64,000 nt of DNA. It comes from BP-464 sp963825415 (lineage in GTDB: Bacteria > Actinomycetota > Thermoleophilia > Solirubrobacterales > Solirubrobacteraceae). Position 1 is the stretch's first letter, and each line of letters starts with the position of its first letter. The stretch covers positions 434,001-498,000 of the forward strand of contig CAWGTD010000003.1 of the NCBI GenBank assembly GCA_963825415.1, read 5' to 3'. Positions 7,995 through 17,480 of the stretch are shown piece after piece. The translations under genes were made by a program, and so were the position numbers. The notes beneath the pieces are model-generated. The model made no database searches. It had not been told where the DNA came from and worked only from the letters and a program-made list of their open reading frames with translations.

Positions 7995-9485
7995 GTGGAC
8001 CGCGTGGCTGAGCGGACCGCAAGCGGCGTCAGCGTCGTCGAGCGGCTCATCCAGCCCGGCCCGAACGTGCTCGCACGCCGGTCGCTGGTCGTCGCCGAGC
8101 GCCACACCCAGCGCGACTCCCGGGTGCGCAGGATGCTGGGCTTCGCCGATGCCGCGTCGCTGACCCTGGGCCTGACGCTGATCGCGTTCGCCGCGGGCCA
8201 CGACCACCCCGTCCGGCTGCTCGCCTGGGGGCTGGCGACGATCCCGGTCTGGATCGTGATCTTCAAGAGCTACGGCCTCTACGACCGCGACGTCCGGCGG
8301 ATCAACCACGCCACCATCGACGACCTGCCCTGGATCTTCCACGCGCTGCTGCTCGGCTGCGTGCTGATGTGGCTCTACTACCGGGTCCTGCCCGCCAACG
8401 GCGTCGGCTTCAACGAGCTGGCCGGCTTCTCGATCATCACCGGCGTCGCGATGCTGGGCCTGCGCACGTCCGCGCGGCGCGCGGTGTCCAAGCGCATGGG
8501 CGGCGAGCGCCTGCTGCTCATCGGCGAGGGCAAGGAGATCGAGCTGCTGGGCGGCAAGCTGAAGGCCCACCCGGAGATCGCGGCCACCCCGATCGGGGTC
8601 ATGGCGCTTACCGATCGTGCCGCGGGCCAGACGCACCTGCCGCTGCTCGGCGACCTGAGCTCGACGGAGCTGTCGCAGCTGCTGCGCACCCACGAGATCG
8701 AGCGCGTCGTCGTCTCCCACGGCGACGTCGAGGACGACGAGCTGCTCAAGGTCATCCGCGACTGTCGCGAGTGCGGCGTGAAGGTCAGCGTCCTGCCGCG
8801 CCTGTTCGACGCGCTCGGGTCGTCGGTCGAGGTCGACGACGTCGAGGGCGTGACGCTGCTGGGCATGCACCCGCCGGTGCTCTCGCGCTCGTCGCGCCTG
8901 CTCAAGCGGACCATGGACATCGCCGGCGCGCTGGTGCTGCTGGTGGTCACAGCCCCCGTCCTGCTGGCGGTCGCGATCGCGATCAAGCTCGACGACGGCG
9001 GGCCGATCCTCTTCCGCCAGCGGCGCATCGGGCGCTGGGACAGTCGCTTCGAGGTGCTCAAGTTCCGGACCATGTGCCCGGATGCCGAGGCCCAGCGCGC
9101 GGAGCTGCTCTCGAAGAGCGTCGACCCGGGGTGGCTGCTGCTCGAGCACGACCCGCGTGTCACGCGGATCGGGCGCTTCCTGCGGCTGACCAGCCTCGAC
9201 GAGCTGCCGCAGGCGTGGAACGTCCTGCGCGGCGACATGAGCCTCGTCGGCCCCCGGCCGCTCGTCGAGGACGAGGGCGAGCACCTCGTCGGGTGGCGGC
9301 GTTCGCGGATCGACCTCAAGCCGGGGCTGACGGGCCTGTGGCAGGTCCTCGGGCGCACGAGCATCCCGTTCGACGAGATGATCAAGCTCGACTACCTGTA
9401 CGTCACCAACTGGTCGTTGTGGAACGACGTGCGGCTGCTGCTGCGGACACTGCCGATCGTCTTCGCGCGGCGCGGCGCTAACTAG
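7995..9485 (+). CDS. Exopolysaccharide biosynthesis polyprenyl glycosylphosphotransferase (WcaJ/WbaP-like)
   Basis: 496 aa integral membrane enzyme that starts polysaccharide repeat units by moving a sugar-1-phosphate from a nucleotide sugar to undecaprenyl phosphate. Four N-terminal membrane helices (about residues 48-158) precede a cytoplasmic CoA-binding-like domain (about 165-275). A further hydrophobic segment follows (IAGALVLLVVTAPVLLAVAIAI), then the catalytic PGT domain with ILFRQRRIGR, FEVLKFRTM, LDELPQAWNVLRGDMSLVGPRP and LKPGLTGLWQVLGR. All domain hallmarks are intact. GTG 7995 is used; GTG 8004 is an alternative. It stands alone between convergent or divergent neighbours but is the committed enzyme for the surrounding locus. 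Confidence 0.93.
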   Translation: MDRVAERTASGVSVVERLIQPGPNVLARRSLVVAERHTQRDSRVRRMLGFADAASLTLGLTLIAFAAGHDHPVRLLAWGLATIPVWIVIFKSYGLYDRDVRRINHATIDDLPWIFHALLLGCVLMWLYYRVLPANGVGFNELAGFSIITGVAMLGLRTSARRAVSKRMGGERLLLIGEGKEIELLGGKLKAHPEIAATPIGVMALTDRAAGQTHLPLLGDLSSTELSQLLRTHEIERVVVSHGDVEDDELLKVIRDCRECGVKVSVLPRLFDALGSSVEVDDVEGVTLLGMHPPVLSRSSRLLKRTMDIAGALVLLVVTAPVLLAVAIAIKLDDGGPILFRQRRIGRWDSRFEVLKFRTMCPDAEAQRAELLSKSVDPGWLLLEHDPRVTRIGRFLRLTSLDELPQAWNVLRGDMSLVGPRPLVEDEGEHLVGWRRSRIDLKPGLTGLWQVLGRTSIPFDEMIKLDYLYVTNWSLWNDVRLLLRTLPIVFARRGAN

Positions 9486-9488
9486 AGC

Positions 9489-10145
9489 TCAGCCGGCTTG
9501 GCTCTCGGCGCGCGTGAAGCTGCGGCGATCGCCGAGGCGCGCGTTGTCCGCGCCGGAGTAGTACGTCGCCTGCGACTCGTCCTGCGGGCGCGGGGCGATG
9601 CTGTCCAGCAGCGGCAGCGTCTGGGTGAACAGGACGTACCCGTACTCGAGCGCGCGCGCGTAGACGTCCTGCACCTCGTCGATGTCGGGGTAGATCGAAT
9701 ACCGCAGCTGCGAGACGATCGGGCCGTCGTCGATGCCGGGGGTGATCTCGTGGATCGTGACCCCGTGGTGGTCCTCTCCGTTGCGCAGCGCCCAGTTGAT
9801 CGGCGAGACCCCCCGATACCGCGGCAGCGGGCTGTTGTGGAGGTTCACGATCCTCCCGCACCTGCCGATGAACCGGGCGTCGATGATCCGGTCGTAGAAG
9901 ATCGAGATCGCCAGGTCGATCGCCACGTCGTCGGAGACGTCTGAGAAGTGCCCGGACTCCACCACCTCGACGCCAGCGCCGCGCGCCCAGCCCCCGAGGG
10001 AGTCGGTCCATTCCGGCTCGGGGACGACGGGCACCACGAGCGCCAGGTCGAACTCGTCGCGCTCCTGCAGCCACGCCGCCGCGCGGACCGCGAGCGTGCC
10101 CTTTCCGAGCAATACGGTGCGCTTTCGCCGGGCCGGTGGCGCCAC
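9489..10145 (-). CDS. Formyltransferase-family protein, probable sugar N-formyltransferase
   Basis: 218 aa, one domain, with the methionyl-tRNA formyltransferase fold but without its tRNA-binding C-terminal domain. The catalytic triad is visible: Asn101 and His103 in NLHNSPLPRYRG and Asp in PGIDDGPI (139-140), with GVTIHEI before it. Short stand-alone members in polysaccharide loci transfer formyl from N10-formyltetrahydrofolate to the amine of a dTDP- or UDP-amino sugar. The DegT aminotransferase at 18366-19472 could make that amine. Start is GTG 10143-10145. Divergent from the flippase, convergent with the glycosylphosphotransferase. The sugar-specific role is inferred from context. Confidence 0.8.
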   Translation of the reverse strand: MAPPARRKRTVLLGKGTLAVRAAAWLQERDEFDLALVVPVVPEPEWTDSLGGWARGAGVEVVESGHFSDVSDDVAIDLAISIFYDRIIDARFIGRCGRIVNLHNSPLPRYRGVSPINWALRNGEDHHGVTIHEITPGIDDGPIVSQLRYSIYPDIDEVQDVYARALEYGYVLFTQTLPLLDSIAPRPQDESQATYYSGADNARLGDRRSFTRAESQAG

Positions 10146-10168
10146 GGCCTCACCCTAGCCTGTCGCCT

Positions 10169-11713
10169 ATGAGCCCCCAGGGCCGCCGCTCGTCGTATCG
10201 GGAGGGGCTGGCGTTCAGCGCGTTGTCGTTCGTGGCCAGCGGGCTGCTGGGCGTCATCTCCTCGATCGCGATCGCCCGCGCCTACGGCGTGGAGGTCCTC
10301 GGCGAGTTCGCGCTGGCCACCGCGCCGGTCAGCGTCGCGTGGTTCCTCTCGACGGTCAAGGAGCGCCCGGCGTTCATCCGCGAGCTGGCGTTCCTGGAGC
10401 CGCGGGCGCCGCGGGTGACCGGCCTGTTCTACGCCGTCTTCGCGTTCTCGTTCGCGCTGACGGCGCTGGTGTCCGTGCTCGCACTGGTCGCCGTGTACTT
10501 CGTCTTTCGCGGCCCTGTCGGGCAACCCGAGCTGTTCACGCCGGCCGTGGTGAGCATGGCGGGCTTCCTGGTGCTCACCAACACCTGCTTCAACATCGAC
10601 ACGGTCCTGTCGGGGTTCCGTGCCGGGCGCGCGCTGTTCCATCTGCGCCAGCACCAGGCGATCGTCTTCGTCGCGGTCGGCGTCGGGCTCGGGCTCGTGT
10701 GGGACTCCGTGTGGGGCCTGATCGTCGCCACGCTCGCGTCGTGGGGCACCTCGCTGGTGCACCGGCTGTTCGTCTGCCGCGGCTTCTTGCGCCTGCGGGT
10801 CTCGCGCGAGGAGCTGCGCGACGGCTTCCGCACCCTGCCGGAGATCCTGCGCTTCGGCCTGCGCGTGGCGCCGGGCGGCTTCGCCGACGGCGCGTCGAAC
10901 TCGGCGGGCACGTGGGTGCTGGGGATCATCTCGTCGGTCTCGGTGGTCGGCGCGTACAACCGGGCGTGGACGCTCGGGCGCCGGTTCATGGAGCTCAACT
11001 GGCGCATCTCGGAGATGCTCTTCCCGACGCTGGTCGAGCGCCGCGCGCGGGCGGACGGCCACGGCTTCGACCGCGCGCTGATCGACACCATGCGCTACTG
11101 CGCCGTGGGCATGCTCTGGCCCGCCGCGGCGGCCGGCGGCGCGGCCGTCGGCGTCATGCAGCTTTTCGGCCAGGGGTTCACGCAGGTGGCCGACGCCCTG
11201 ATCCTGATCCTGACGATGCCTGCCGCCGCCACTCTCTCGAGTCTTCAGCGCCACGCGCTGATGGCGCTGGACCGCCCGACGATCACCTCGGTGAGCGCCG
11301 GCCTGCGCATGGTGGTGACGATCGGCGCGAGCATCGGGCTGGGGCGGGCCTGGGGGCCGACCGGCGTGGCCGCCGCGGTCATCCTCGGGTTCGTGGCCGA
11401 CTCGGCGTTCATGTTCGTGATCACCCACCGCCACCTCTCGACGCCGCTGCACCATCTGTGGCCGCCGCGCCAGGTGTTCGCCCTGGCCGCCGCCTACGCC
11501 GCCGGGTTCTTCGCCTCCCGCTTCGTCTACGACGCGATCGGCGACCTGCCCGGCCTGCTCGCCGCGCTGGGCGCCGGCACGGTCGCCTACGGGCTGGTGT
11601 TCTTCCTGCTCGGCGGGATCGACCCGCGCGATCGCACGCGCGCGAGCGACGTGCTCCAGCAGCTGCGCAACCGGCGCGCGAACCGCGTGCAGCCCGCGGG
11701 GGCGCCGTCGTGA
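10169..11713 (+). CDS. Oligosaccharide flippase (polysaccharide biosynthesis/PST family)
   Basis: 514 aa with about 12-14 predicted membrane helices and no soluble domain, typical of Wzx-like flippases that turn lipid-linked repeat units to the outer face of the membrane. The N-terminal LAFSALSFVASGLLGVISSIAIARAYG is the usual first-helix signature of the family. ATG 10169 is the first start that gives a canonical N terminus; an upstream frame from 10136 adds unrelated residues. The stop TGA (11711-11713) overlaps the GTG of the sulfotransferase gene, giving a tightly coupled flippase-sulfotransferase-ligase operon on the plus strand. Confidence 0.9.
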   Translation: MSPQGRRSSYREGLAFSALSFVASGLLGVISSIAIARAYGVEVLGEFALATAPVSVAWFLSTVKERPAFIRELAFLEPRAPRVTGLFYAVFAFSFALTALVSVLALVAVYFVFRGPVGQPELFTPAVVSMAGFLVLTNTCFNIDTVLSGFRAGRALFHLRQHQAIVFVAVGVGLGLVWDSVWGLIVATLASWGTSLVHRLFVCRGFLRLRVSREELRDGFRTLPEILRFGLRVAPGGFADGASNSAGTWVLGIISSVSVVGAYNRAWTLGRRFMELNWRISEMLFPTLVERRARADGHGFDRALIDTMRYCAVGMLWPAAAAGGAAVGVMQLFGQGFTQVADALILILTMPAAATLSSLQRHALMALDRPTITSVSAGLRMVVTIGASIGLGRAWGPTGVAAAVILGFVADSAFMFVITHRHLSTPLHHLWPPRQVFALAAAYAAGFFASRFVYDAIGDLPGLLAALGAGTVAYGLVFFLLGGIDPRDRTRASDVLQQLRNRRANRVQPAGAPS

Positions 11714-12684
11714 GCGCCCCCACCCCCGTCTTCCTGCTCTCGCTGCCGCGCAGCGGGTCCACGCTGGTCCAGCGCGTCCTGGCCGCCCACGAGGGCGTCG
11801 CGACGGCGTCCGAGCCATGGCTGCTGCTGCCGTGGCTCAGCCCGCTGTGCGACCGGATGCCGCAGGCGACGGCGTTCGACCACGACGTCCACAGCGCGCT
11901 CACCGACTTCTCCGATCGGCTGCCGGGTGGGCGCGACGAGTACCGCCAGGTGGTCCACGACGCCGCGCTGGACCTCTACGCGGCTGCCGGCGGCCCCGAC
12001 GCACGGTTCTTCGTCGACAAGACGCCGCCCTACTCGATGATCGTCGACGAGGTGGCCCGCACGTTCCCGGAGGGGCGGCTCGTGTTCCTCTGGCGCCACC
12101 CGCTGTCGGTGGTGTCCTCGGTGGTCGAGACGTTCGCCGGCGGGCGCTGGCTGCCCAGCGACTACCCGGTGAGCCTGTTCTGGGGGACCGCCGACCTCGT
12201 GGCGGGCTTCGAACGCCATCGCGAGCGGGCGTTCGGCGTACGGTACGAGGACCTCTTGACCGGCGATCACGCAACCTGGCAGGCCCTCTGCGACTACGTG
12301 GGCGTGCCCTTCGAGCCCGGGGCACTCGAGAGCTTCTCCGGCGTGCAGCTGACCGGTCGCATGGGCGACCCCACCGGCGTACACCGCTACACGGCGCTGT
12401 CCACGGAGACCGTCGAGAAGTGGAAGACCACGGTCTCGACGCCGGTGCGCAAGGCCTGGTGCCGGCGCTACCTGCGCTGGTTGGGACCGCAGCGCACGGC
12501 GACGATGGGCTACGACCACGACGAGCTGGTGAGCGAGCTCGAGGCGCTGCGCCCGCACGGCGGAAGCGTGGCGAGCGACGTCCTCGACACCGCCGCCTCG
12601 CTGACCCGGGCGGCTGTGCGCACGCAGATCTCGCGCAACGGTGGCCCGCCCGGGCCGTGGCGAGGGTTGCTGAGGGGCCGATGA
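11710..12684 (+). CDS. PAPS-dependent sulfotransferase family protein
   Basis: 324 aa. The 5'-phosphosulfate-binding loop LPRSGSTLV is at residues 12-20, and the 3'-phosphate-binding strand FLWRHPLSVVSSVVE is at about 127-141, the two hallmarks of the family. VDKTPPYS (about 102-109) is the conserved segment before the catalytic region. The enzyme would transfer sulfate from PAPS to a hydroxyl, in this context probably of the repeat unit or a lipid glycan; that substrate is inference. GTG 11710 overlaps the flippase stop, and its own stop overlaps the next ATG (ATGA). A second, different sulfotransferase lies at 21839-22681. Confidence 0.85.
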   Translation: MSAPTPVFLLSLPRSGSTLVQRVLAAHEGVATASEPWLLLPWLSPLCDRMPQATAFDHDVHSALTDFSDRLPGGRDEYRQVVHDAALDLYAAAGGPDARFFVDKTPPYSMIVDEVARTFPEGRLVFLWRHPLSVVSSVVETFAGGRWLPSDYPVSLFWGTADLVAGFERHRERAFGVRYEDLLTGDHATWQALCDYVGVPFEPGALESFSGVQLTGRMGDPTGVHRYTALSTETVEKWKTTVSTPVRKAWCRRYLRWLGPQRTATMGYDHDELVSELEALRPHGGSVASDVLDTAASLTRAAVRTQISRNGGPPGPWRGLLRGR

Positions 12685-14123
12685 GCGCCACCGCGCACAC
12701 CATGCGGCCGCTCTCGCCGAGCTGGCGCTCGTGGCGCCCGATCGTGGGGATCGCGCTCGTCGGCGCGATCGCGGTGGCTTCGCTGGCCGCGGCCCACGCG
12801 GAATCGCGCACGCTCGGGCTCGTCGCCTTCGGGGCGGTCGCGCTCCCGGCGCTCGCCTACGCGGTCCTGCGCGTGGAGCCCGTCTGGCTGCTCAGCGGCG
12901 CGCTGGCCCTGACCATGTTCTCGGGCAGCTGGCGCCACATCGGCCTGCCCAACCTCGTCTCGCCGGACCGCCTGGTGCTCGTGGCCGCGGTCGTCGCGTT
13001 CTTCCTGCGCGAACCCGCGCTGGGCGAGCGGCGCCGGCTCCAGCTGGGCTTCACGCACCTGGTCATCGCGCTGGCCGCGGTGTTCGCCATCGGCTCGGCG
13101 ATCGCGGTCGACACGCTGACCCACCGCTCGACGCTCTACGTGCTCATCGACCGCCACGGGCTGGCCCCGTTCGTCCTGTTCACGCTGGCCCCCGCGGTCT
13201 TCGCGACCGCGCGCGATCGGCGGATCCTGCTCGGCACGCTCGTCGCGATGGGTGCGTACCTCGGCTTCACCTCGCTCGCCGAGGGGCTGTCCGCCCGCGC
13301 GCTGGTCTGGCCGCGCTACATCCTCGACCCGAGCTTCGGCTATCAGGTGGGCAGGGCGCGCGGGCCGTTCGCCGAGTCCTCGATCAACGGCCTGGCGCTC
13401 TACGGGTCGGTGGTCGCCTGCGGCGTGGCGCTGGCCACCTGGCGCGACCCTCGCTGGCGGCGCGTGGCCGCCGTCGTCGGCCTGGGCTGCCTGTTCGCGA
13501 TCATCTTCACCCTCCAGCGATCGGTCTGGCTGGGCGCGATCATCGCCACGCTGGTCGCCATGGGCGCCGCACCGCGGCTGCGGCGCTGGCTGCCGGGGAC
13601 GGTCGTGGCCGGCGCGATCATCGTGGTGGGAGCGCTGATCGTGGTTCCCGGCCTGCGCGAGAACGCCACCCAGCGGCTCAACGACCAGCGCACGGTGTGG
13701 GACCGCCGCAACCTCAACGACGCGGCCGAGCACATGTTCCTCGACCGCCCGCTGTTCGGCTTCGGCTGGGGCACGTTCCAGCAGCGCTCGGCGGACCACT
13801 TCCAGCTGTCGCCGGACTACCCGATCACCAACCCGACCGGCATGGCCCACAACGTGTTCCTGTCGAACCTCGCCGAGCTGGGCCTGGTCGGGACCACGCT
13901 GTGGGCGCTGGCGCTGGCGCTCGCCATCGGAGGGGCGATCCTGCGCCGCGGGCCACCCGAGCTCGCACCGTGGCGGACGGGCCTGCTGGCGCTCGCGATC
14001 ATCTGGCTGGTCGTCGCGCTGCTGACGCCGCTCGTACAGCCGCTTCCGAACCATCTGCTCTGGCTGTGGGCCGGGCTCCTCTGGCGCCCCGGCGGCCAGG
14101 CCGATCAGCCCAGCGCCGAATAG
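12681..14123 (+). CDS. O-antigen ligase/polymerase-like (Wzy/WaaL superfamily) membrane protein
   Basis: 480 aa with about 11-12 membrane helices and a periplasm-side loop between the later helices. That loop carries HMFLDRPLFGFGWGTFQ and GMAHNVFLSNLAELGLVG, the signature of O-antigen ligase/polymerase proteins in which this His is essential. It probably polymerises repeat units after flipping, or ligates chains to an acceptor. ATG 12681 overlaps the sulfotransferase stop, so the three genes 10169-14123 are likely translated as a coupled unit. The 3' end overlaps the convergent glycosyltransferase by 19 nt. Confidence 0.87.
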   Translation: MSATAHTMRPLSPSWRSWRPIVGIALVGAIAVASLAAAHAESRTLGLVAFGAVALPALAYAVLRVEPVWLLSGALALTMFSGSWRHIGLPNLVSPDRLVLVAAVVAFFLREPALGERRRLQLGFTHLVIALAAVFAIGSAIAVDTLTHRSTLYVLIDRHGLAPFVLFTLAPAVFATARDRRILLGTLVAMGAYLGFTSLAEGLSARALVWPRYILDPSFGYQVGRARGPFAESSINGLALYGSVVACGVALATWRDPRWRRVAAVVGLGCLFAIIFTLQRSVWLGAIIATLVAMGAAPRLRRWLPGTVVAGAIIVVGALIVVPGLRENATQRLNDQRTVWDRRNLNDAAEHMFLDRPLFGFGWGTFQQRSADHFQLSPDYPITNPTGMAHNVFLSNLAELGLVGTTLWALALALAIGGAILRRGPPELAPWRTGLLALAIIWLVVALLTPLVQPLPNHLLWLWAGLLWRPGGQADQPSAE

Positions 14124-15280
14124 GCCTCCAGCAGCGCGCGCTCGGAGTGCTCCCACGTGAGCGCCTGCGCGCGCTCACGGCCCGCCGCGCCGCGGCTGCT
14201 GCGCGCGGCGGGATCGGCGGCGAGCCCCGCGACGGCCGCGGCGAACGACGCCACGTCGTCGGCTGCGGCGTAGACGAGCACGTCGCCGGCAGTGCTCTGC
14301 GTCTCGCGCAGCGGGAACGCGACGACCGGCCGCGCGGCCGCCATGTACTCGGCGATCTTGATCATCGTCGAGCTGTGGTTGAGCTCGGTGCACGGTGCGG
14401 GGTCCAGGCAGATGTCGGCGTCGGCGAGCAGCGCCGGCACCTGGTCGTGCGGCACCTGGCCGGTGAACCGCACGCGGTCGGCGACGCCGGCCTCCGCGAA
14501 GGCGCGTTCGAGGTCTGCGCGCCGCGATCCGGCGCCGATCATGACCAGCCGCGCCTCCGCGAGCCCGTGGTCGGAGGCCAGCCGCCGCATGAGCTCCGGA
14601 AGCATGTCGACGCCGTCCTGGGACTCCATCGAGCCCAGGAAGGCAAGGCGCGGGTTGCCGAGCACGCCGTCGCGCGGCTTGGCCGGCACGCTGAGCGCGC
14701 TGGCCGGCGGGCCGTTGCGCACCACGGTCACGTCGCCGGGCTGCTTGCCGCCGCGGGTCAGCGCGACCTCGCGATGCGACTCGTTGGCCGCCACCACGTG
14801 ACTGGCCGCCTTCATCGTGAGCCGCTCGAACGTCTTCAGGACGGCCACGACCGGCGAGCGGCCGAACTTCGCGGCGAACAGCTCCGGCGTGAGGTCGTGG
14901 TGGTCGAAGACCACGCGGCGGCCCAGCGCCCGCGCGAGGAACGCCGCCGGGAAGAGCGTCTCGGGCGGGTTGTGCAGGTGGACGACGCGCGCGCCGCGCA
15001 GCAGCTCGCGAACCGCGGCCAGGTGCAGCTGGAGGCTCGCGATCCCGTACTCGACCAGGAAGCCCCATGCGCGGGCGGGCGTCTCGGGGAGCCGGTAGCG
15101 GCGCACGTCCACGCCGCCGATGCGCTCGCGCCGCGCCTGGCCGGGATCGCGAGGGGCGCACACGACCACTGCGTAACCCGCACGAGCGAGCGATTCCGCC
15201 TCGCTGCGGACGCGGACGTCGAGCGGGTAGGGGTTGTTCTCGAGCAGCATGACCACGCGCGCCCGGCCGGAGCGAGGCAC
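14105..15280 (-). CDS. Glycosyltransferase family 4 (GT-B fold)
   Basis: 391 aa. The N-terminal acceptor domain begins VVMLLENNPYPLDVRVRSEAESLARAGY and includes VVHLHNPPETLFPAA and VFDHHDLTPELF. The C-terminal nucleotide-sugar domain has LAFLGSMESQDGVDML, VRFTGQVPHDQVPALLADADICLDP and the acidic E..NHSSTMIKIAEYMAAARPVVAF (E-x7-E type motif). It is a retaining transferase adding one sugar to the lipid-linked repeat unit on the cytoplasmic side. Start GTG 15278-15280 lies 4 nt after the stop of the methyltransferase, so the two are co-transcribed leftwards. Confidence 0.88.
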   Translation of the reverse strand: MPRSGRARVVMLLENNPYPLDVRVRSEAESLARAGYAVVVCAPRDPGQARRERIGGVDVRRYRLPETPARAWGFLVEYGIASLQLHLAAVRELLRGARVVHLHNPPETLFPAAFLARALGRRVVFDHHDLTPELFAAKFGRSPVVAVLKTFERLTMKAASHVVAANESHREVALTRGGKQPGDVTVVRNGPPASALSVPAKPRDGVLGNPRLAFLGSMESQDGVDMLPELMRRLASDHGLAEARLVMIGAGSRRADLERAFAEAGVADRVRFTGQVPHDQVPALLADADICLDPAPCTELNHSSTMIKIAEYMAAARPVVAFPLRETQSTAGDVLVYAAADDVASFAAAVAGLAADPAARSSRGAAGRERAQALTWEHSERALLEAYSALG

Positions 15281-15284
15281 GCGG

Positions 15285-16256
15285 TCAGCCGCCGTCGGGC
15301 CCGCCGGCGGCGGAGCGGGGGCGCAGGACGAAGCGCACCTCGTTGGAGAACAGCTCGTCGTCGCCGTAGGCCGCCAGCCGCTCGCGCACGGCCGGGGTCA
15401 GGAACTCGCGCCCGAGGTCGGGCAGCGTGACCTCCTCGGCGAGGATCTCGAAGTGCTCGCCGAACAGCTCGCGGTAATCGGCGCGGGTGAGGCGGTTGAG
15501 GTGGGTGTTGGTCTGGAAGTCGTCGTCGAGCAGATGGCTCCAGGGGCCGGTCCGGCGCTCGCGCGGATGGCCGGTCAGCAGCGAGCGCCGGTTCCACTCG
15601 ATCAGGTGCCCGCCGGTGATGCCGGTGAAGACGTTGGGCCGGATCAGCGCCAGGCCGTCGGGCTTCAGCCATGCGGCCATCCGCGGCAGCAGCGCGCCGA
15701 TCCCGTCGGTCGGCAGATGCTCGAAGACGTCCTCGGAGTAGACGAGGTCCAGGCTGGCCGGCGGCAGGTCGAGCTTCGTCGCGTCGGCGACGATCAGCCG
15801 CTCGCGCTCGACGCGGGGCATCGCCAGCCCGGCGGCGCGCAGCGCGCGCCGGAAGGCCCGGTTCTCGCGCCAGTCGAACAGCGCCCGCCGCACGAGCGAC
15901 TTCGCCAGCCGTTCGGCCCCGTTGGTGGCGTAGGCGTCGCGCAGCTCGGCCGGCCGGCCCGACAGGACCGGCACCTCCGCGTCGACCCCGCGCACGTCGA
16001 CGCCCATCGCCCGCAGCGCCAGCAGGCGGTACGGCCGCGGCCCGTACCCGATCTCGAAGACCGCGGCTTCGCGCAGCGAGCGGCCCGCGTGCTCGCGCAG
16101 CAGCGCGTCGAACCGCTCGAGGTCGCCGAGCACGTCGAAGTTCATCGGGCGCCGCAGCCGGCGCAGGTAGTCGCGGAACAGGTCGGTTCCCTCGCGCGCC
16201 TTCACGCGCGCCGGGACGGCCTCCGTTGACGGCGCGAGCTTCGCGGGGGACGACAC
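15285..16256 (-). CDS. SAM-dependent class I methyltransferase
   Basis: 323 aa from GTG 16254-16256. Motif I is AVFEIGYGPRPYRLLAL at about residues 65-81, followed by an acidic strand VRGVDAE. Later LIVADATKLDLPPASLDLVYSEDVFEHLP is motif II/III of methyltransferase family 11/25 enzymes, and LIRPNVFTGITGGHLIEW follows. The C-terminal region has DADFQTN-like and FEILAEE segments. It probably O-methylates a sugar or lipid-linked glycan, given the locus. It is the first gene of a leftward pair with the GT4 at 14105-15280, and divergent from the VpsJ-like gene 46 nt away. Confidence 0.85.
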   Translation of the reverse strand: MSSPAKLAPSTEAVPARVKAREGTDLFRDYLRRLRRPMNFDVLGDLERFDALLREHAGRSLREAAVFEIGYGPRPYRLLALRAMGVDVRGVDAEVPVLSGRPAELRDAYATNGAERLAKSLVRRALFDWRENRAFRRALRAAGLAMPRVERERLIVADATKLDLPPASLDLVYSEDVFEHLPTDGIGALLPRMAAWLKPDGLALIRPNVFTGITGGHLIEWNRRSLLTGHPRERRTGPWSHLLDDDFQTNTHLNRLTRADYRELFGEHFEILAEEVTLPDLGREFLTPAVRERLAAYGDDELFSNEVRFVLRPRSAAGGPDGG

Positions 16257-16301
16257 GGCGAGCAAGGGTAGAGGCCGTCCGGGCGAAAGTACGATGCCTC
16301 G

Positions 16302-17480
16302 GTGGAGCAACGCGTGCTGGAGGCGATCCGGGCGCTCGAAGCCTGGGGCGCGCGACGCGGCTGGGCGGGCAGCGATCCCTACGACGGGCTCAACACCACC
16401 CGGCTGTTGACGCCGCTCAAGCGCCATTCGCGCGGCCGCCAGGCGCTGATCCAGCTCGTCAAGCGCTCCCCGTTGGACCTGCGGCCGCTGCTGGGCATCC
16501 GCCCGGCCCCCAACGCCGCGGCGCTGGCGTGGGTGCTGAGCGCCTACGCGCAGACCGACTTCCTCGACCCGGCCGAGCAGGCCCAGCGCCGTCGCGACGT
16601 GCTCGGCGTCCTGCTGGCGCTTCGCAGCCCCGGCTGGGACGAGCCGTGCTGGGGCTATCACTTCGACATGCAGTCGCGCGTCTTCTTCTATCCGAAGACC
16701 GATCCCAACGCGATCGCCACCTGCTACGTCGGGATGGCGCTGCTCGACGTCGTCGAGCGCGACGGCCCGGACCCCGAGCTGCTCGAGCTCGCCGAGGGAA
16801 TCGGGCGCTTCCTGGTCGCCAACGTCCCCCAGACGCCGGACCCCCCGGGGGCGTTCTTCGGCTACCTCGTCGGCGACCGCTCGCCGATCCACAACTCCAA
16901 CCTGCACGTCGCCGCGCTGCTCGCGCGCCTGTCGACGCATGTCGACCAGCCCGAGTGGCGCGCCGCCGCCGAGGAGGGCGTCCGCTGGACGGTCTCCCGC
17001 CAGCGCCCCGACGGGTCCTGGCCCTACGGCGAGCGGCCCAATTTGAGTTGGGTCGACGGCTTCCACTCCGGCTACGTGCTCGACTCGCTGCTCGTCTGCG
17101 CCGAGGCGGGGCTCGACGACGGGATCGAGGAGGCGTGGCGGCGCGGGCTGGCCTTCTGGCGCGAGCACCTGTTCCTCGACGACGGCACGCCGCGCTACTA
17201 CAGCCACTCGACCCATCCGATCGACGCGCAGTGCGCCGCCCAGGGCCTTCAGACGCTCGCGCTCGCCGCCGCGCGCGATCCGAGCTGCCTTGCCCAGGCG
17301 GCCGACGTCTTCGACTACACCCAGCGCGCGATGCGCCGCCCGGACGGCGCCTACGTCTTCCAGCGCCGCCGCCGCTGGGTCAACCGCGTGCCCCACGTCC
17401 GCGGCGCCAACGCCGAGACGTTCCTCGGCCTCGCGCGGCTGCTGCGCGCGCAGCGCGCGGTCAGCGCGCCCGCGGGCTGA
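16302..17480 (+). CDS. VpsJ-like alpha/alpha-toroid protein of a polysaccharide locus
   Basis: 392 aa, soluble, no signal peptide. It is made of repeated helical pairs like the squalene-cyclase/prenyltransferase alpha-alpha toroid. One QW-like repeat is clear: QRPDGSWPYGE followed by WVDGFHSGYVLDSLL. Other conserved clusters are CWGYHFDMQSR, NAIATCYVGMALLD and THPIDAQCAAQGLQTL. The arrangement resembles proteins called VpsJ in Vibrio polysaccharide loci, whose biochemical role is not established. The aromatic-lined cavity suggests binding of a lipid-linked or glycan substrate. GTG 16302 is the start. The 3' end overlaps the convergent GT2 gene by 20 nt. Confidence 0.68.
   Translation: MEQRVLEAIRALEAWGARRGWAGSDPYDGLNTTRLLTPLKRHSRGRQALIQLVKRSPLDLRPLLGIRPAPNAAALAWVLSAYAQTDFLDPAEQAQRRRDVLGVLLALRSPGWDEPCWGYHFDMQSRVFFYPKTDPNAIATCYVGMALLDVVERDGPDPELLELAEGIGRFLVANVPQTPDPPGAFFGYLVGDRSPIHNSNLHVAALLARLSTHVDQPEWRAAAEEGVRWTVSRQRPDGSWPYGERPNLSWVDGFHSGYVLDSLLVCAEAGLDDGIEEAWRRGLAFWREHLFLDDGTPRYYSHSTHPIDAQCAAQGLQTLALAAARDPSCLAQAADVFDYTQRAMRRPDGAYVFQRRRRWVNRVPHVRGANAETFLGLARLLRAQRAVSAPAG

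Noticed and set aside
9845..11818. A 657-aa minus-strand frame across the flippase
   Set aside because: His/Arg/Gln-rich shadow of the flippase; the plus strand has coherent membrane helices and coupled neighbours.
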